Positions 55,912-63,968 of a stretch of DNA of 64,000 nucleotides are shown here, piece by piece (position 1 is the stretch's first letter; every line of letters begins with the position of its first letter). This DNA comes from Falcatimonas sp. MSJ-15 (GTDB taxonomy: Bacteria; Bacillota; Clostridia; Lachnospirales; Lachnospiraceae). A model generated the notes under the pieces. The model was not told the DNA's origin and made no database searches. It was given only the letters and a program-made list of their open reading frames with translations. The stretch lies in contig NZ_JAHLQC010000005.1 in the NCBI RefSeq assembly GCF_018918265.1, positions 153,212 to 217,211 of the forward strand. The letters run 5' to 3'. A program made the position numbers and the translations under genes.

Positions 55912-56107
55912 TGATACCTTTTTGATACTTTTTCTCTCAGAAAAAATAAGAAACTATTGTACCTACATTCGTGCCTATCTGGATTATCTGACAAATATTC
56001 TTCACAAATCACCGGAAGATGTTTCCTGGGAAGAACTGCGTGATCACATCAGATGGTTACAGAAATCCAGAAATATCATAAAGAAAAACTGTATGATTGG
56101 GAAGTAG
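55912..56107 (+). pseudogene. Integrase N-terminal fragment with arm-like repeat
   Basis: YCTYIRAYLDYLTNILHKSP followed by EDVSWEELRDHIRWLQKS (about 55949-56062) looks like the SAM-like core-binding domain of a tyrosine recombinase, with no catalytic part and no good start. TTGATAC occurs twice 11 bp apart just before it (55911 and 55922). It is best read as debris from an earlier insertion. The remaining gap 55755-56699 holds the right end of the island, attR and a hairpin. Confidence 0.45.
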
Positions 56108-56379
56108 GGATTTAATCTCTACTTCCTTTTTAGTTTACATAACAAAAATATCCTGTTTATTTTGCCAACTATAATATGAAAGTGATTTTGATAAATTGAT
56201 GAATGATATGAAAAAGGATGATGCTATCCATTAGTACCACAAAATTTCTTATTGCAGAATTAGCGGTTGCAGATTATAATTTCCATAGGTGGACAAGCAA
56301 ACCGACAGAATATTATTCTGTGAATAGCAAACCAACCTGCAAACCACCAGAACTGCACACAATAATGAAAAAATGCAAT

Positions 56380-56396
56380 GGTACTGGAATGGTACT
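56380..56396 (+). other. Right arm-type integrase site candidate
   Basis: GGTACT at 56380 and 56391, 11 bp apart, 122 bp before the attR core; it mirrors the pair at 47234. Confidence 0.55.
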
Positions 56397-56501
56397 AAAA
56401 ATATGTGAAACGAAAAATAATGTGTGGAAAAGACACATATTATCAATACAAAACAGTATAGATAACCATATTAAAACAACCAGAATCAAACCAAACTTTG
56501 C

Positions 56502-56516
56502 GAGTTTGAATAATTT
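56502..56516 (+). repeat. attR core (and possible attL of the next segment)
   Basis: GAGTTTGAATAATTT, identical to the guaA 3' end core at 47162. Confidence 0.85.
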
Positions 56517-56539
56517 ACAATTTTATACAGATTATTTTA

Positions 56540-56571
56540 ACTGGCAGATAGTCCGCAGATTATCTGCCAGT
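56540..56571 (+). terminator. Hairpin inside the left end of the second segment
   Basis: ACTGGCAGATA pairs perfectly with TATCTGCCAGT over 11 bp with a 10-nt loop. It could be the native guaA terminator or one supplied by the second segment. Confidence 0.55.
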
Positions 56572-56699
56572 ACATATATTATTTCAAAATTATGTTTATG
56601 AATGGAGATTTTGTTGCCGGATGAAGCAAGAGAATAATAAAGATTAGTGGTAAAATTAAATTTAGTGCGTATAGATAAAGACGGAAAGGAGGATTCATA

Positions 56700-57677
56700 A
56701 TGGGAATAGTAGTAAAGAGTTTTGATATTGGTCAGGGGGATTTTTTTTTAATTAAGGTTTCCAATGCAACAGGAAAATATTTCAATTTGGTGGTTGACTG
56801 CGGAAAAGCGAATGTGTTAGAGGATTTAAAGAATGCTTTGAATGGACAGCAATTAAACGGTATTGTGGTTACACATGTGGATAATGATCATATTGTAGGA
56901 GTCATAGATTTGCTGGAGAATTATAATACTTATGATTTTTTGAATAATGTATTCATCATATATAATAAATATGATGAGACGCTTATCACATATGACAAAG
57001 GAAATAAGTTGTATGAGGAAATAAGACGTCGGTTATCACAAAAAAAGCTGATAAAAAGCTATGCTAGAAATTATAATAGGGAAAATAAAGTGATTGAGCG
57101 TCGAAGACAAAAAGAAGAGCTTCCCGTACATATTTTATCAAAAGTACAACGAGGTTTAATGAGTGCTGATATGTTGGAGAATGACCATGTATATATTACT
57201 ATGCTTTCCCCTGATATTGACACATTGAAAAAGCTTATGAGAAATTGGAAAAATGTAACAGAAAGCTCTGCCAAAGTAAAAGAGGATAGTAATTTAAAAA
57301 ATCAAAGTTCAATTTCTTTTTTATTAGAGTTCAATAAAAAAAAGGTGCTTATGATGGGGGATGGGATTGTGAAAGAGGTGTATGAGATACTGAAGGAGTT
57401 CAAGGGCGTGGAACATATTGACTATATAAAACTATCTCACCATGGTGCAAAAAATAATAATGAAGGAATTGAGAAATTTGTAGATACATTTTCTTGTAAA
57501 CAGTATGGAGTTACAATTAAGAAAGGGCAAACTGGAGAAAACAAGCATCCGGATAGAGATATTATTAAAGGGTTATTCGAACGTGGGTGTAAGATTTATA
57601 CCAGTACCGATTATGAATGTACAGAACCTACAGATTTGGTTCATAGAATAGAAAAGAAATCGGAAATAGGTGTATAG
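56700..57677 (+). CDS. MBL-fold hydrolase of ComEC type, probable conflict-system component
   Basis: A 325-residue soluble protein. VKSFDIGQGDFFLIKV, VVDCG (D33), THVDNDHIVG (H59, D61, D63, H64), MMGDG and LSHHGAKNN match the metallo-beta-lactamase fold of the ComEC/Rec2 C-terminal type. The usual HxHxDH is HVDNDH here: the second His is Asp, as in several ComEC-like enzymes. There are no membrane helices. AAAGGAGG precedes the ATG. It lies 3 bp before the protease-GTPase gene, so they form an operon. A T9 tract in codons 14-17 (56741) is a slippage-prone site. A nuclease or phosphodiesterase activity is likely but inferred. Confidence 0.8.
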   Translation: MGIVVKSFDIGQGDFFLIKVSNATGKYFNLVVDCGKANVLEDLKNALNGQQLNGIVVTHVDNDHIVGVIDLLENYNTYDFLNNVFIIYNKYDETLITYDKGNKLYEEIRRRLSQKKLIKSYARNYNRENKVIERRRQKEELPVHILSKVQRGLMSADMLENDHVYITMLSPDIDTLKKLMRNWKNVTESSAKVKEDSNLKNQSSISFLLEFNKKKVLMMGDGIVKEVYEILKEFKGVEHIDYIKLSHHGAKNNNEGIEKFVDTFSCKQYGVTIKKGQTGENKHPDRDIIKGLFERGCKIYTSTDYECTEPTDLVHRIEKKSEIGV

Positions 57678-57680
57678 CAT

Positions 57681-60600
57681 ATGATGAAAAATCTTGTATT
57701 TATTGAAACATATAGCCGACATGGTAGTGGAATTATATTTCCTTGCAAAGGCAAGGATAGAAATTCATATATTGTTATTACCAATTATCATGTTGTCAGG
57801 GAGTTGAAGGAGAGTGTTTCAGATATCAAAGACTATGTCAATTTGGAGATTTATGACAATCAGGGGAGAAGTATTGAGAAGGAATATATAAAGAATATTG
57901 AAATTGCTTATGGAGAAGTATTCGATAATGAAAATGATATTGCTGCGTTGTTAGTGGTTCTGGATGAAGCAATTAATATAGAGTTTGAAGAGTATGTTAG
58001 TTTTGAAAACGTAGAAGATACACAAGTATTTACTGAAGGATATCCACAAATATTAAATGATTGTGACATAAATCGAAGATTGTGTTTGGAAGGAAAGAGA
58101 GAAAGTACCTTTCCGGAGATGGACAAGTTGGGAATTTATAAATTAACAGACAGCATACATTGGTATAAGGAATTCACAGATAAGGATTTATTGGACGGAT
58201 TATCAGGAGGTCCTGTTTATATGCAGAGACAAGGTGTTAGATACCTAATAGGAATCAACCAGTCTCTATGTAATGTGGGAGATGGGAATAATCCCTTTAA
58301 AATAGTATATTTCATCCAAATTCGTCAAGTTTTTGAATGGCTGAGAAACCAGGGAATTATTTTGTTTGAGTATAATAGTGGGAAGATTCAGATTGAGTGG
58401 ATATTTCATGGAGATAAAGCAGAAGAGGCACGGGATATTAATATTCTGATGTTAGGAGGTAGTGGAGCCGGAAAATCATCCTTCATTAAGGAATTAATGT
58501 TACATGGTAAAGAAGTGAATGCCTCAGGAGATGGTCAAACTACGAGGATGGATATTAATTATGAATTGATGGACTATTGTGAGAAACCAATGGTAGATGT
58601 GAAGATATTGACAAAAGATAAATTTTCTAAAAAAATGATGAAACAGACACATCTAAATGTAATACAATATATTTTTATTGATTTATTTGACCTTCCGTAT
58701 ATTGATTTGACTATGAATATGCTGGGTTATGTAAAAATGCTTTTGCCCAAGTTAGAGTTCTTGTCGGCAGCATTGAAAGAAACAAAAAGTATTGAAAGAA
58801 TAAATAAGGTTCTGGCAGACATGAAAGATATTATCTGCAAGGATGATGAAGTCGAGCAAAAAGAAATTGAACTCTTATATGATGACATGCTTAGAACACT
58901 GGCAATGATTTCCAAAGAGGAAAAGATAACAGAACAGCAGTTGTCTGCCATTCTTCGTACAGAGGATTTTGAAAAATATCGTGAACAGATTAAGGAAAGT
59001 TGCGCTGTTGGGCAGATATCATTGCATGATTATATTGGAGCAGTTATAAAAGGGGAATTTACGAGTGAGGTTGGAGAATTACCTAATAAAACAAATGTCT
59101 TTGATGTGATAAATGTGTGTAGTGGCTTTTTTGATATTAGAGAGTTTTATTATTTAAATAGCACTTTTGAAACTGATACAAGTCAGTTATTTAGCGAATT
59201 TTCTGATAGCATTAAAACAATTTTTAGTTTTTATAAAGAAAATTCAGATGAGGATGAAATAGAAAATAAAACATTAAAGAATTACTATGAAAAGCTCTAT
59301 GAAAACATTGTTTCTGCAATAGGCGAATATCATGGTATTGATTTTGTGGCTCAACATTATAATTGGAAGATAAATTTGGAAGATATGGGAAAAAGTGAGA
59401 AAGTCTTTCTTGAATTGTGTCTCAAAGTGGTGAAAGGAAAATCCTTATCAGGAATTGTTGAGAAAATTAAGATTGAGGATTCTATATCGAATAACTATGC
59501 CTATATATTGAAGCAAAAAGGATTAAGGAAGATATGCTTTATAGATACCTGCGGTCTGGATCATATTGAACGGGGGCTGGGTATAAAAAAACATTTAAAT
59601 CAGATGTTCACCGAGTACAGTGACAATAAGGTGATGTTTGATGCCATTTTTTATATAAAGAAGTTGGATGCAGGCAGACCCACCGAATTACAGAGGATAC
59701 TTCCTCTTTTATATAATGCTTGTCCAGGTAAGCCGCTTTTTTGTATATTTACAGGAGCAGATATCTTTTATGTGGGAAGGGAAGATATTTTAATTGAAAG
59801 AGAGTGGAGCAGACATAATTATGAATTGTGCAAAAAACTTGATGATAATATATTTCCTAAAAGTGTCTCATATTTTTATGAAGATGAAAGTATTGTTGAA
59901 CAAATGCCTTGTTCTAAAGAGTGGAAAAAGATTATTTACCATGTGATAACGGAGAATTTGATTCCATTTGTTGCAGATACACGGATTAGAAATAAACCAG
60001 AATATATTATTTCTAACAGAAGATATCTGAAAAAACTGTTTGAGGCGATTCTATTAGATGAATGGAATATAGGATACTTTGATATCGGCCAAATAAATGA
60101 ATTAATGAAAGATACTAAATTTTCAAATGCTCTTAAAGAGGATATTAGTAGAATGTTTGAAAAGGCATCCTTATTTGATTGGAATCGTAAGCATCATATG
60201 ACAGTAAATGCTAATGTCACAAGACTACTTGGGAAAAATTCGGAGAATAGTGCAGGATATAATGGAGTATCAGAGGATCGGTGGGATTGTTTGTTAAAGG
60301 TAGGTTATCAGGAAGTCTTTTTGATGGGAAATAGTAAAACAATTAATTTGTTATGTGAAAACCAAATTGGAAAAAGTATATGGGAAAGTATGTTTGCAAA
60401 GCTAAAGAACGATATAATTGCTGTGGATATGAGATATAAAAGTGTTGAAAAGGAGGATGACAAAACAGAATTTAGGAAGAGCTTTGAAAAAATGTACGAT
60501 AAAGAATCTGGACACAAATATAATCCCTTTTCTGATGATGATAAAGAGTTAAAATTAGATAATCAGGCAGAAAAAAGAGCATATTTGGCAGATGTGTGCG

Positions 60601-60848
60601 ATTTCACCAAGGGAATTGAACGGGGTGAAATTATTAATCCTTTTGTAGAGATTTTTAAAAATGAAATTAAGGATTATATAAAGGACCAGAACAAAAAAAG
60701 AATGGAATTATTATTACAGTATCGGTCTGACTTTAAAGAAAAAATATATGATGTTATTGACGAAATTAAATATGTTGTAGGTGAGGGAAATGAGCCATGG
60801 ATAATTAATATGATAAAGGAAGTTATTGAACTGAGAAAGAAATCATAG
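57681..60848 (+). CDS. Trypsin-like protease fused to a GTPase-like P-loop domain with a giant insert
   Basis: A 1055-residue protein. Residues 1-235 are a trypsin-like protease: H37 in VITNYHVV, D86 in ENDIAALLV and S175 in GLSGGPVY form an intact triad. Then comes a P-loop domain: GGSGAGKS at 259-266, GDGQTTR (T287/T288) like switch I, DTCG at 622-625 like G3, and TGAD at 691-694 in the G4 position. Between switch I and G3 lie about 330 mostly helical residues, a very large insert. The C-terminus (about 720-1055) is helical without a recognised domain. There is no signal or transmembrane segment. Either ATG, 57681 or 57684, may start translation. MBL, trypsin and NTPase combinations occur in anti-phage systems, so a role in phage sensing by regulated proteolysis is inferred. 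Confidence 0.75.
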   Translation: MMKNLVFIETYSRHGSGIIFPCKGKDRNSYIVITNYHVVRELKESVSDIKDYVNLEIYDNQGRSIEKEYIKNIEIAYGEVFDNENDIAALLVVLDEAINIEFEEYVSFENVEDTQVFTEGYPQILNDCDINRRLCLEGKRESTFPEMDKLGIYKLTDSIHWYKEFTDKDLLDGLSGGPVYMQRQGVRYLIGINQSLCNVGDGNNPFKIVYFIQIRQVFEWLRNQGIILFEYNSGKIQIEWIFHGDKAEEARDINILMLGGSGAGKSSFIKELMLHGKEVNASGDGQTTRMDINYELMDYCEKPMVDVKILTKDKFSKKMMKQTHLNVIQYIFIDLFDLPYIDLTMNMLGYVKMLLPKLEFLSAALKETKSIERINKVLADMKDIICKDDEVEQKEIELLYDDMLRTLAMISKEEKITEQQLSAILRTEDFEKYREQIKESCAVGQISLHDYIGAVIKGEFTSEVGELPNKTNVFDVINVCSGFFDIREFYYLNSTFETDTSQLFSEFSDSIKTIFSFYKENSDEDEIENKTLKNYYEKLYENIVSAIGEYHGIDFVAQHYNWKINLEDMGKSEKVFLELCLKVVKGKSLSGIVEKIKIEDSISNNYAYILKQKGLRKICFIDTCGLDHIERGLGIKKHLNQMFTEYSDNKVMFDAIFYIKKLDAGRPTELQRILPLLYNACPGKPLFCIFTGADIFYVGREDILIEREWSRHNYELCKKLDDNIFPKSVSYFYEDESIVEQMPCSKEWKKIIYHVITENLIPFVADTRIRNKPEYIISNRRYLKKLFEAILLDEWNIGYFDIGQINELMKDTKFSNALKEDISRMFEKASLFDWNRKHHMTVNANVTRLLGKNSENSAGYNGVSEDRWDCLLKVGYQEVFLMGNSKTINLLCENQIGKSIWESMFAKLKNDIIAVDMRYKSVEKEDDKTEFRKSFEKMYDKESGHKYNPFSDDDKELKLDNQAEKRAYLADVCDFTKGIERGEIINPFVEIFKNEIKDYIKDQNKKRMELLLQYRSDFKEKIYDVIDEIKYVVGEGNEPWIINMIKEVIELRKKS

Positions 60849-61030
60849 GGATTATTCATTTTGTGTCAGAGAATATTGTTTTGTTCGACGAATTTGGCTT
60901 TATAAGTCGTGGCAACACTTTGGCAACAGAAAATCAGTAAGTCAAAATAAAGTGTGGAGACAGAGTAAAATATCGGCGTATTTCAAACATAACTTAAACA
61001 AAATAGTTTAAGTTAAAACGATGACTTGCC

Positions 61031-61042
61031 GAGTTTGAGTAG
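61031..61042 (+). repeat. Degenerate third att core
   Basis: GAGTTTGAGTAG matches the guaA core at 10 of 12 bases and keeps the Glu-Phe-Glu-stop reading. It is preceded by CTTGCC, compared with CTTTGC before the core at 56502. Confidence 0.55.
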
Positions 61043-61160
61043 GGAAAAAACGCTCGGAATGCCCGAAAACACTGGATTTACAGGAAACGTGGTTGCAAAA
61101 TTGGTTGCAAAAAAGTGTTATCAATTTGTTATCAGAATGATTTTAATATGTAGATAGGGA

Positions 61161-61187
61161 ATGTCGCAGAGGAATCTGCGGCATTTG
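61161..61187 (+). terminator. Terminator-like hairpin of the GCCGCAGA family
   Basis: ATGTCGCAGA (61161-61170) pairs with TCTGCGGCAT (61175-61184), one wobble, then Ts. Related hairpins lie at 62358 and 63833. Confidence 0.6.
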
Positions 61188-61271
61188 TTGTAGGTAGATG
61201 ATATCATGGAATAAATAAGATTAGTGTGCTAGAATGAAGTTATAAGTAAAATGATAGAAAGGAAACTTGAT

Positions 61272-61722
61272 ATGTCAATAATTTTGATTAACGCGCGAAG
61301 CAGTATCAGAATTAAAGGAACGAAGGTGGTATATTTTGATCCGTTTAAGATTGCGGAGGAGAGACATGACGCAGATTTTATTTTTGTGACGCATGAGCAT
61401 TATGACCATTTTTCACCGGAAGATATTAGAAAAGTTTCTAAAGAGCAGACGATATTAGTTGCACCATATAGTATGAAACAGGTTGTATATGAACAAGTCG
61501 GTAAAATGGTAAGATGTGCAGTGTGATATTTTGCTTGTGCCTTGCGGCGGAAAATATACTTTTGACGTTAAGGAAGCTGCTGAGTTTACACAAAAGATTA
61601 AACCTAAAAAGGTTATACCGACTCATTACACGGATGTAATTGGAGAGTCTGAGGTTGGGGATAGATTCAAAAGAGCAACCATGGAATTGTCGCAAGATAT
61701 TGAGATTGAAGTAATGTTATAA
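61272..61722 (+). pseudogene. Decayed MBL-fold hydrolase (UlaG/UPF0173-like), internal deletion
   Basis: The first piece (61272-61526) begins MSIILINARSSIRIKGTKVV and contains VTHEHYDHFSPEDI, a complete HxHxDH metal motif. The second piece (about 61516-61722), in another frame, has CDILLVPCGGKYTFDVKEAA and KKVIPTHYTDV, the C-terminal part of the same family. About 60-70 residues between them (normally the second metal-site region) are missing and the frame shifts, so the gene is broken. AAAGGA lies ahead of the first ATG. Confidence 0.75.
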
Positions 61723-61765
61723 GAACGAATTTAATAAAGAGTTTTAAATGTAGGAGTGAACATAT

Positions 61766-62356
61766 ATGATACGTGGCATTGCCATTATGGGATTGAACGG
61801 GTGCGGAAAATCTACACTTGCACATACTATTGCAAAAAGACTTGATTTTTATGAGATGGATGTAGAAGATTATTATTTTCCGGAACAAAAGAACTCTCGC
61901 CAAGCTGTTCTGGAACAACAATATGATGTTAAATGTGAGTATAAAGGGGAACTTCCGTATTCTATGCCACGCTCAGCAAAAGAAGTGCAGGAAATGATCC
62001 GTAATGACATAGAAAAGCATCCGCAGTTTGTTATTTCTGGCGTAACAATGAATTGGGATGAGGATATATTGTCTTTGATAGATGTAGCATTTATTCTTGA
62101 GGTTCCTGCGGAGGAACGGGTGAAGCGGGTACAACATCGGGAAGAGGTTAGGTTTGGTTCACGTGTTATGTCTGGCGGAGATATGTATGAGCAGCAAAAG
62201 GCATTTAGAGAAATTATTGGTAATAGAAGCAACGAACGGGTTGAAGAAAGTGCCAATAGGTTGCATTGTAAGAAAGTGAGATTAGATGGTACGAAAAGCA
62301 TTGAAGATAGTATCGGTCGTATTATGTGTGTATTAGAGGAAATTGGTATAGGGTGA
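61766..62356 (+). CDS. Small P-loop kinase-like protein
   Basis: A 196-residue protein. The N-terminal Walker A is GLNGCGKST, followed by a shikimate/adenylate-kinase-like layout: MDVEDYYFPEQ acceptor region, ISGVTMNWDEDI, FILEVPAEERVKRVQHREE (lid-like Arg residues) and a C-terminal helix. Substrate unknown; it might phosphorylate a nucleoside, an antibiotic or a small metabolite. TAGGAG lies ahead of the ATG. A GCCGCAGA-type terminator follows. Confidence 0.75.
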   Translation: MIRGIAIMGLNGCGKSTLAHTIAKRLDFYEMDVEDYYFPEQKNSRQAVLEQQYDVKCEYKGELPYSMPRSAKEVQEMIRNDIEKHPQFVISGVTMNWDEDILSLIDVAFILEVPAEERVKRVQHREEVRFGSRVMSGGDMYEQQKAFREIIGNRSNERVEESANRLHCKKVRLDGTKSIEDSIGRIMCVLEEIGIG

Positions 62357-62357
62357 G

Positions 62358-62383
62358 TGCCGCAGAGTGTATCTGTGGCATTT
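62358..62383 (+). terminator. Terminator of the small kinase gene
   Basis: TGCCGCAGA (62358-62366) pairs with TCTGTGGCA (62372-62380), one wobble, then Ts. Confidence 0.65.
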
Positions 62384-62487
62384 CTTGCAGTTAGAAGGAT
62401 GTAAAAAAAGCAAAAACGGAAAAGTTTTTCGGAAAAGTCGCGTTATTATATAAGTGTAGCTACAAAAAAACGGAAAGGAGTGTAAGC

Positions 62488-63783
62488 GTGTACAAAGAAA
62501 TAATACAAGATAGTATTGACTATATTGAAGAAAACATCAAATGTGATATTTCAGCATCGGAATTGAGCGAAAAAGCCGGATTTTCATTGTTCCACTATTA
62601 TAGATTGTTTCAGACTGCAGTTGGAATGCCTGTAATGCAGTATATATTAAGGCGCAGATTGCTGAATGCCATTTATGACATAGAATGTGGAAATAAAATG
62701 ATTGATGTGGCATTGTTATATGGTTTTGAAACCCATGCCGGTTTTTACAAAGCATTTGTACGTGAATTTGGATGTACACCTGCACAGTACTTGAAACTGC
62801 ATAGGGTGAAAAAGCCTTATAGAATCAATATTGTTAAGGAGGAACATGTAATGGTTACACATAAAAAAGCGACAAGTATTTTAAAGAAGTGGGGATTGGA
62901 GAATGAAACCATTTCTGATATTTACTACGAAGGAAGCGGTAACAGGAATGAGAATGCTTTCTATATTGGCAAGGACTATGTTTTAAAATTTTCAGCAAAC
63001 TTGGGTAAACTTAAGAATCACATTACCATTTCGAAAGCATTGGAAAATGCGGGATTGTTTGTAGCGACACCGGTGAAAACTTTGGAAGGAGAGGAATATA
63101 TCGCAGATGGAGAGCTATATTTTTGCTTATCAAAACGCTTGGAAGGTCAGCAGATAAAGATTAACAACATGTATGAAGATGATTTGGTAGGGAATGCTCG
63201 TTTCGTAGGCGAAGTGATAGGGCAGCTCAGTAAAGCATTGGAAAATGTGGAGGTATTGGTGAAAGATGCCAATATCTATGAGAGTGTTAAAAACTGGGCG
63301 ATTCCGCAACTAAGAGGAAAGATTAATGTATCGGAAGAGGTTTTTGTGGATTATGTAGAAAACTTTGGAAAGATATTGAAGAATCTTCCTGTACAAGTGA
63401 TTCACAGGGACCCTAATCTCGGAAATATCATTGTAGCTGAAGATAAATGGGGATTCATTGACTTTGAATTGAGCGAAAGAAATATCAGAATTTTTGACCC
63501 TTGTTATGCGGCAACAGCTATTCTGTCAGAAAGTTTTGAGTTTGGAAATGAATCCAAATTAGCGAAGTGGATTCAGATATATAAAAACATCATCTACGGA
63601 TATGATGATGTAGTAAAACTTACAGCTGCAGAGAAAAAAGCAGTGCCGTATGTGGTTTTGTCCAATCAGTTGATTGCACTTGCCTGGTTTGAAGGGAAGG
63701 AAAAGTACCAAGAAATATTTGAAATCAACAAAAAGATGACGGAATGGCTTGTGTCTGTATGGAGAGAGTTAAGTGTCGAGTGA
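62488..63783 (+). CDS. AraC-type HTH fused to an aminoglycoside/choline phosphotransferase-like domain
   Basis: A 431-residue fusion. Residues 1-108 hold both AraC helix-turn-helix units (ASELSEKAGFSLFHYYRLFQ and IDVALLYGFETHAGFYKAFV, with FGCTPAQYLKLH). Residues about 130-431 are an APH-type kinase fold with the AFYIGKDYVLKFS nucleotide-binding strand, the catalytic loop VIHRDPNLGNII (HRDxxxxN) and the metal-binding GFIDFELSE. The kinase motifs are intact. GTG start with AAAGGAG at 8-base spacing. It may be a ligand-sensing regulator or a self-regulating resistance or metabolic kinase; target and substrate are unknown. Confidence 0.85.
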   Translation: MYKEIIQDSIDYIEENIKCDISASELSEKAGFSLFHYYRLFQTAVGMPVMQYILRRRLLNAIYDIECGNKMIDVALLYGFETHAGFYKAFVREFGCTPAQYLKLHRVKKPYRINIVKEEHVMVTHKKATSILKKWGLENETISDIYYEGSGNRNENAFYIGKDYVLKFSANLGKLKNHITISKALENAGLFVATPVKTLEGEEYIADGELYFCLSKRLEGQQIKINNMYEDDLVGNARFVGEVIGQLSKALENVEVLVKDANIYESVKNWAIPQLRGKINVSEEVFVDYVENFGKILKNLPVQVIHRDPNLGNIIVAEDKWGFIDFELSERNIRIFDPCYAATAILSESFEFGNESKLAKWIQIYKNIIYGYDDVVKLTAAEKKAVPYVVLSNQLIALAWFEGKEKYQEIFEINKKMTEWLVSVWRELSVE

Positions 63784-63832
63784 GAATACGATTTATAATC
63801 GATTGTTCTTGAAATGAGTTGGATATTGTATT

Positions 63833-63870
63833 AATGCCGCGGGGGGATGCGACTCGCTCCTGCGGCATTC
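63833..63870 (+). terminator. Terminator of the AraC-kinase gene
   Basis: AATGCCGC (63833-63840) pairs with GCGGCATT (63862-63869), with extra pairing inside (GGGA/TCC). It shares the GCCGC core of the two previous hairpins. Confidence 0.7.
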
Positions 63871-63968
63871 CTGATTTTGAGTATAAAGTTATACTTAAAT
63901 ATGTACAATAAATATTAAATAAGAATGTACAAATGTTATGATATATGGGTTATAAGGAGGAACTCATG

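Larger units (their letters stand above)
47162..56516 (+). mobile_element. 9.35-kb mobilizable genomic island at the guaA 3' end
   Basis: It is bounded by 15-bp exact direct repeats. Contents in order: terminator for guaA, XRE repressor (minus), excisionase, tyrosine integrase, RHH mobilization protein, TnpV-like protein, hairpin array, MobC, relaxase, small XRE, MarR-MATE cargo and an integrase fragment. It encodes no type IV secretion genes, so it would need a helper for transfer. GGTACT pairs spaced 11 bp at both ends (47234 and 56380) look like integrase arm sites. Higher GC and different codon use mark it as foreign. Confidence 0.88.
56502..61042 (+). mobile_element. Second, recombinase-less segment carrying the MBL/protease-GTPase pair
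   Basis: It is bounded by the core at 56502 and a degenerate core GAGTTTGAGTAG at 61031. Two features echo the first island: a hairpin just inside the left core (ACTGGCAGATA with TATCTGCCAGT, 56540-56571), and a direct-repeat pair (GGCAAC at 60911 and 60922, 11 bp apart) 120 bp before the right core. It could be a satellite that uses related integrases, or the remains of an older island under tandem accretion. Excision is unproven. Confidence 0.5.
60849..61250. other. Gene-free attachment-site debris
   Basis: It contains paired direct repeats with 11-12 bp spacing: GGCAAC (60911/60922), GGTTGCAA (61091/61103) and GTTATC (61117/61128), around the degenerate core at 61031. A CTCGG/CCGA element (61051-61065) and the hairpin at 61161 follow. 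The pattern suggests several past integrations. Confidence 0.55.

Noticed and set aside
56218..56601. 127-codon ORF across the attR core
   Set aside because: It reads straight through the attachment core and arm repeats, has no ribosome-binding site and no recognisable sequence; chance ORF in AT-rich DNA.
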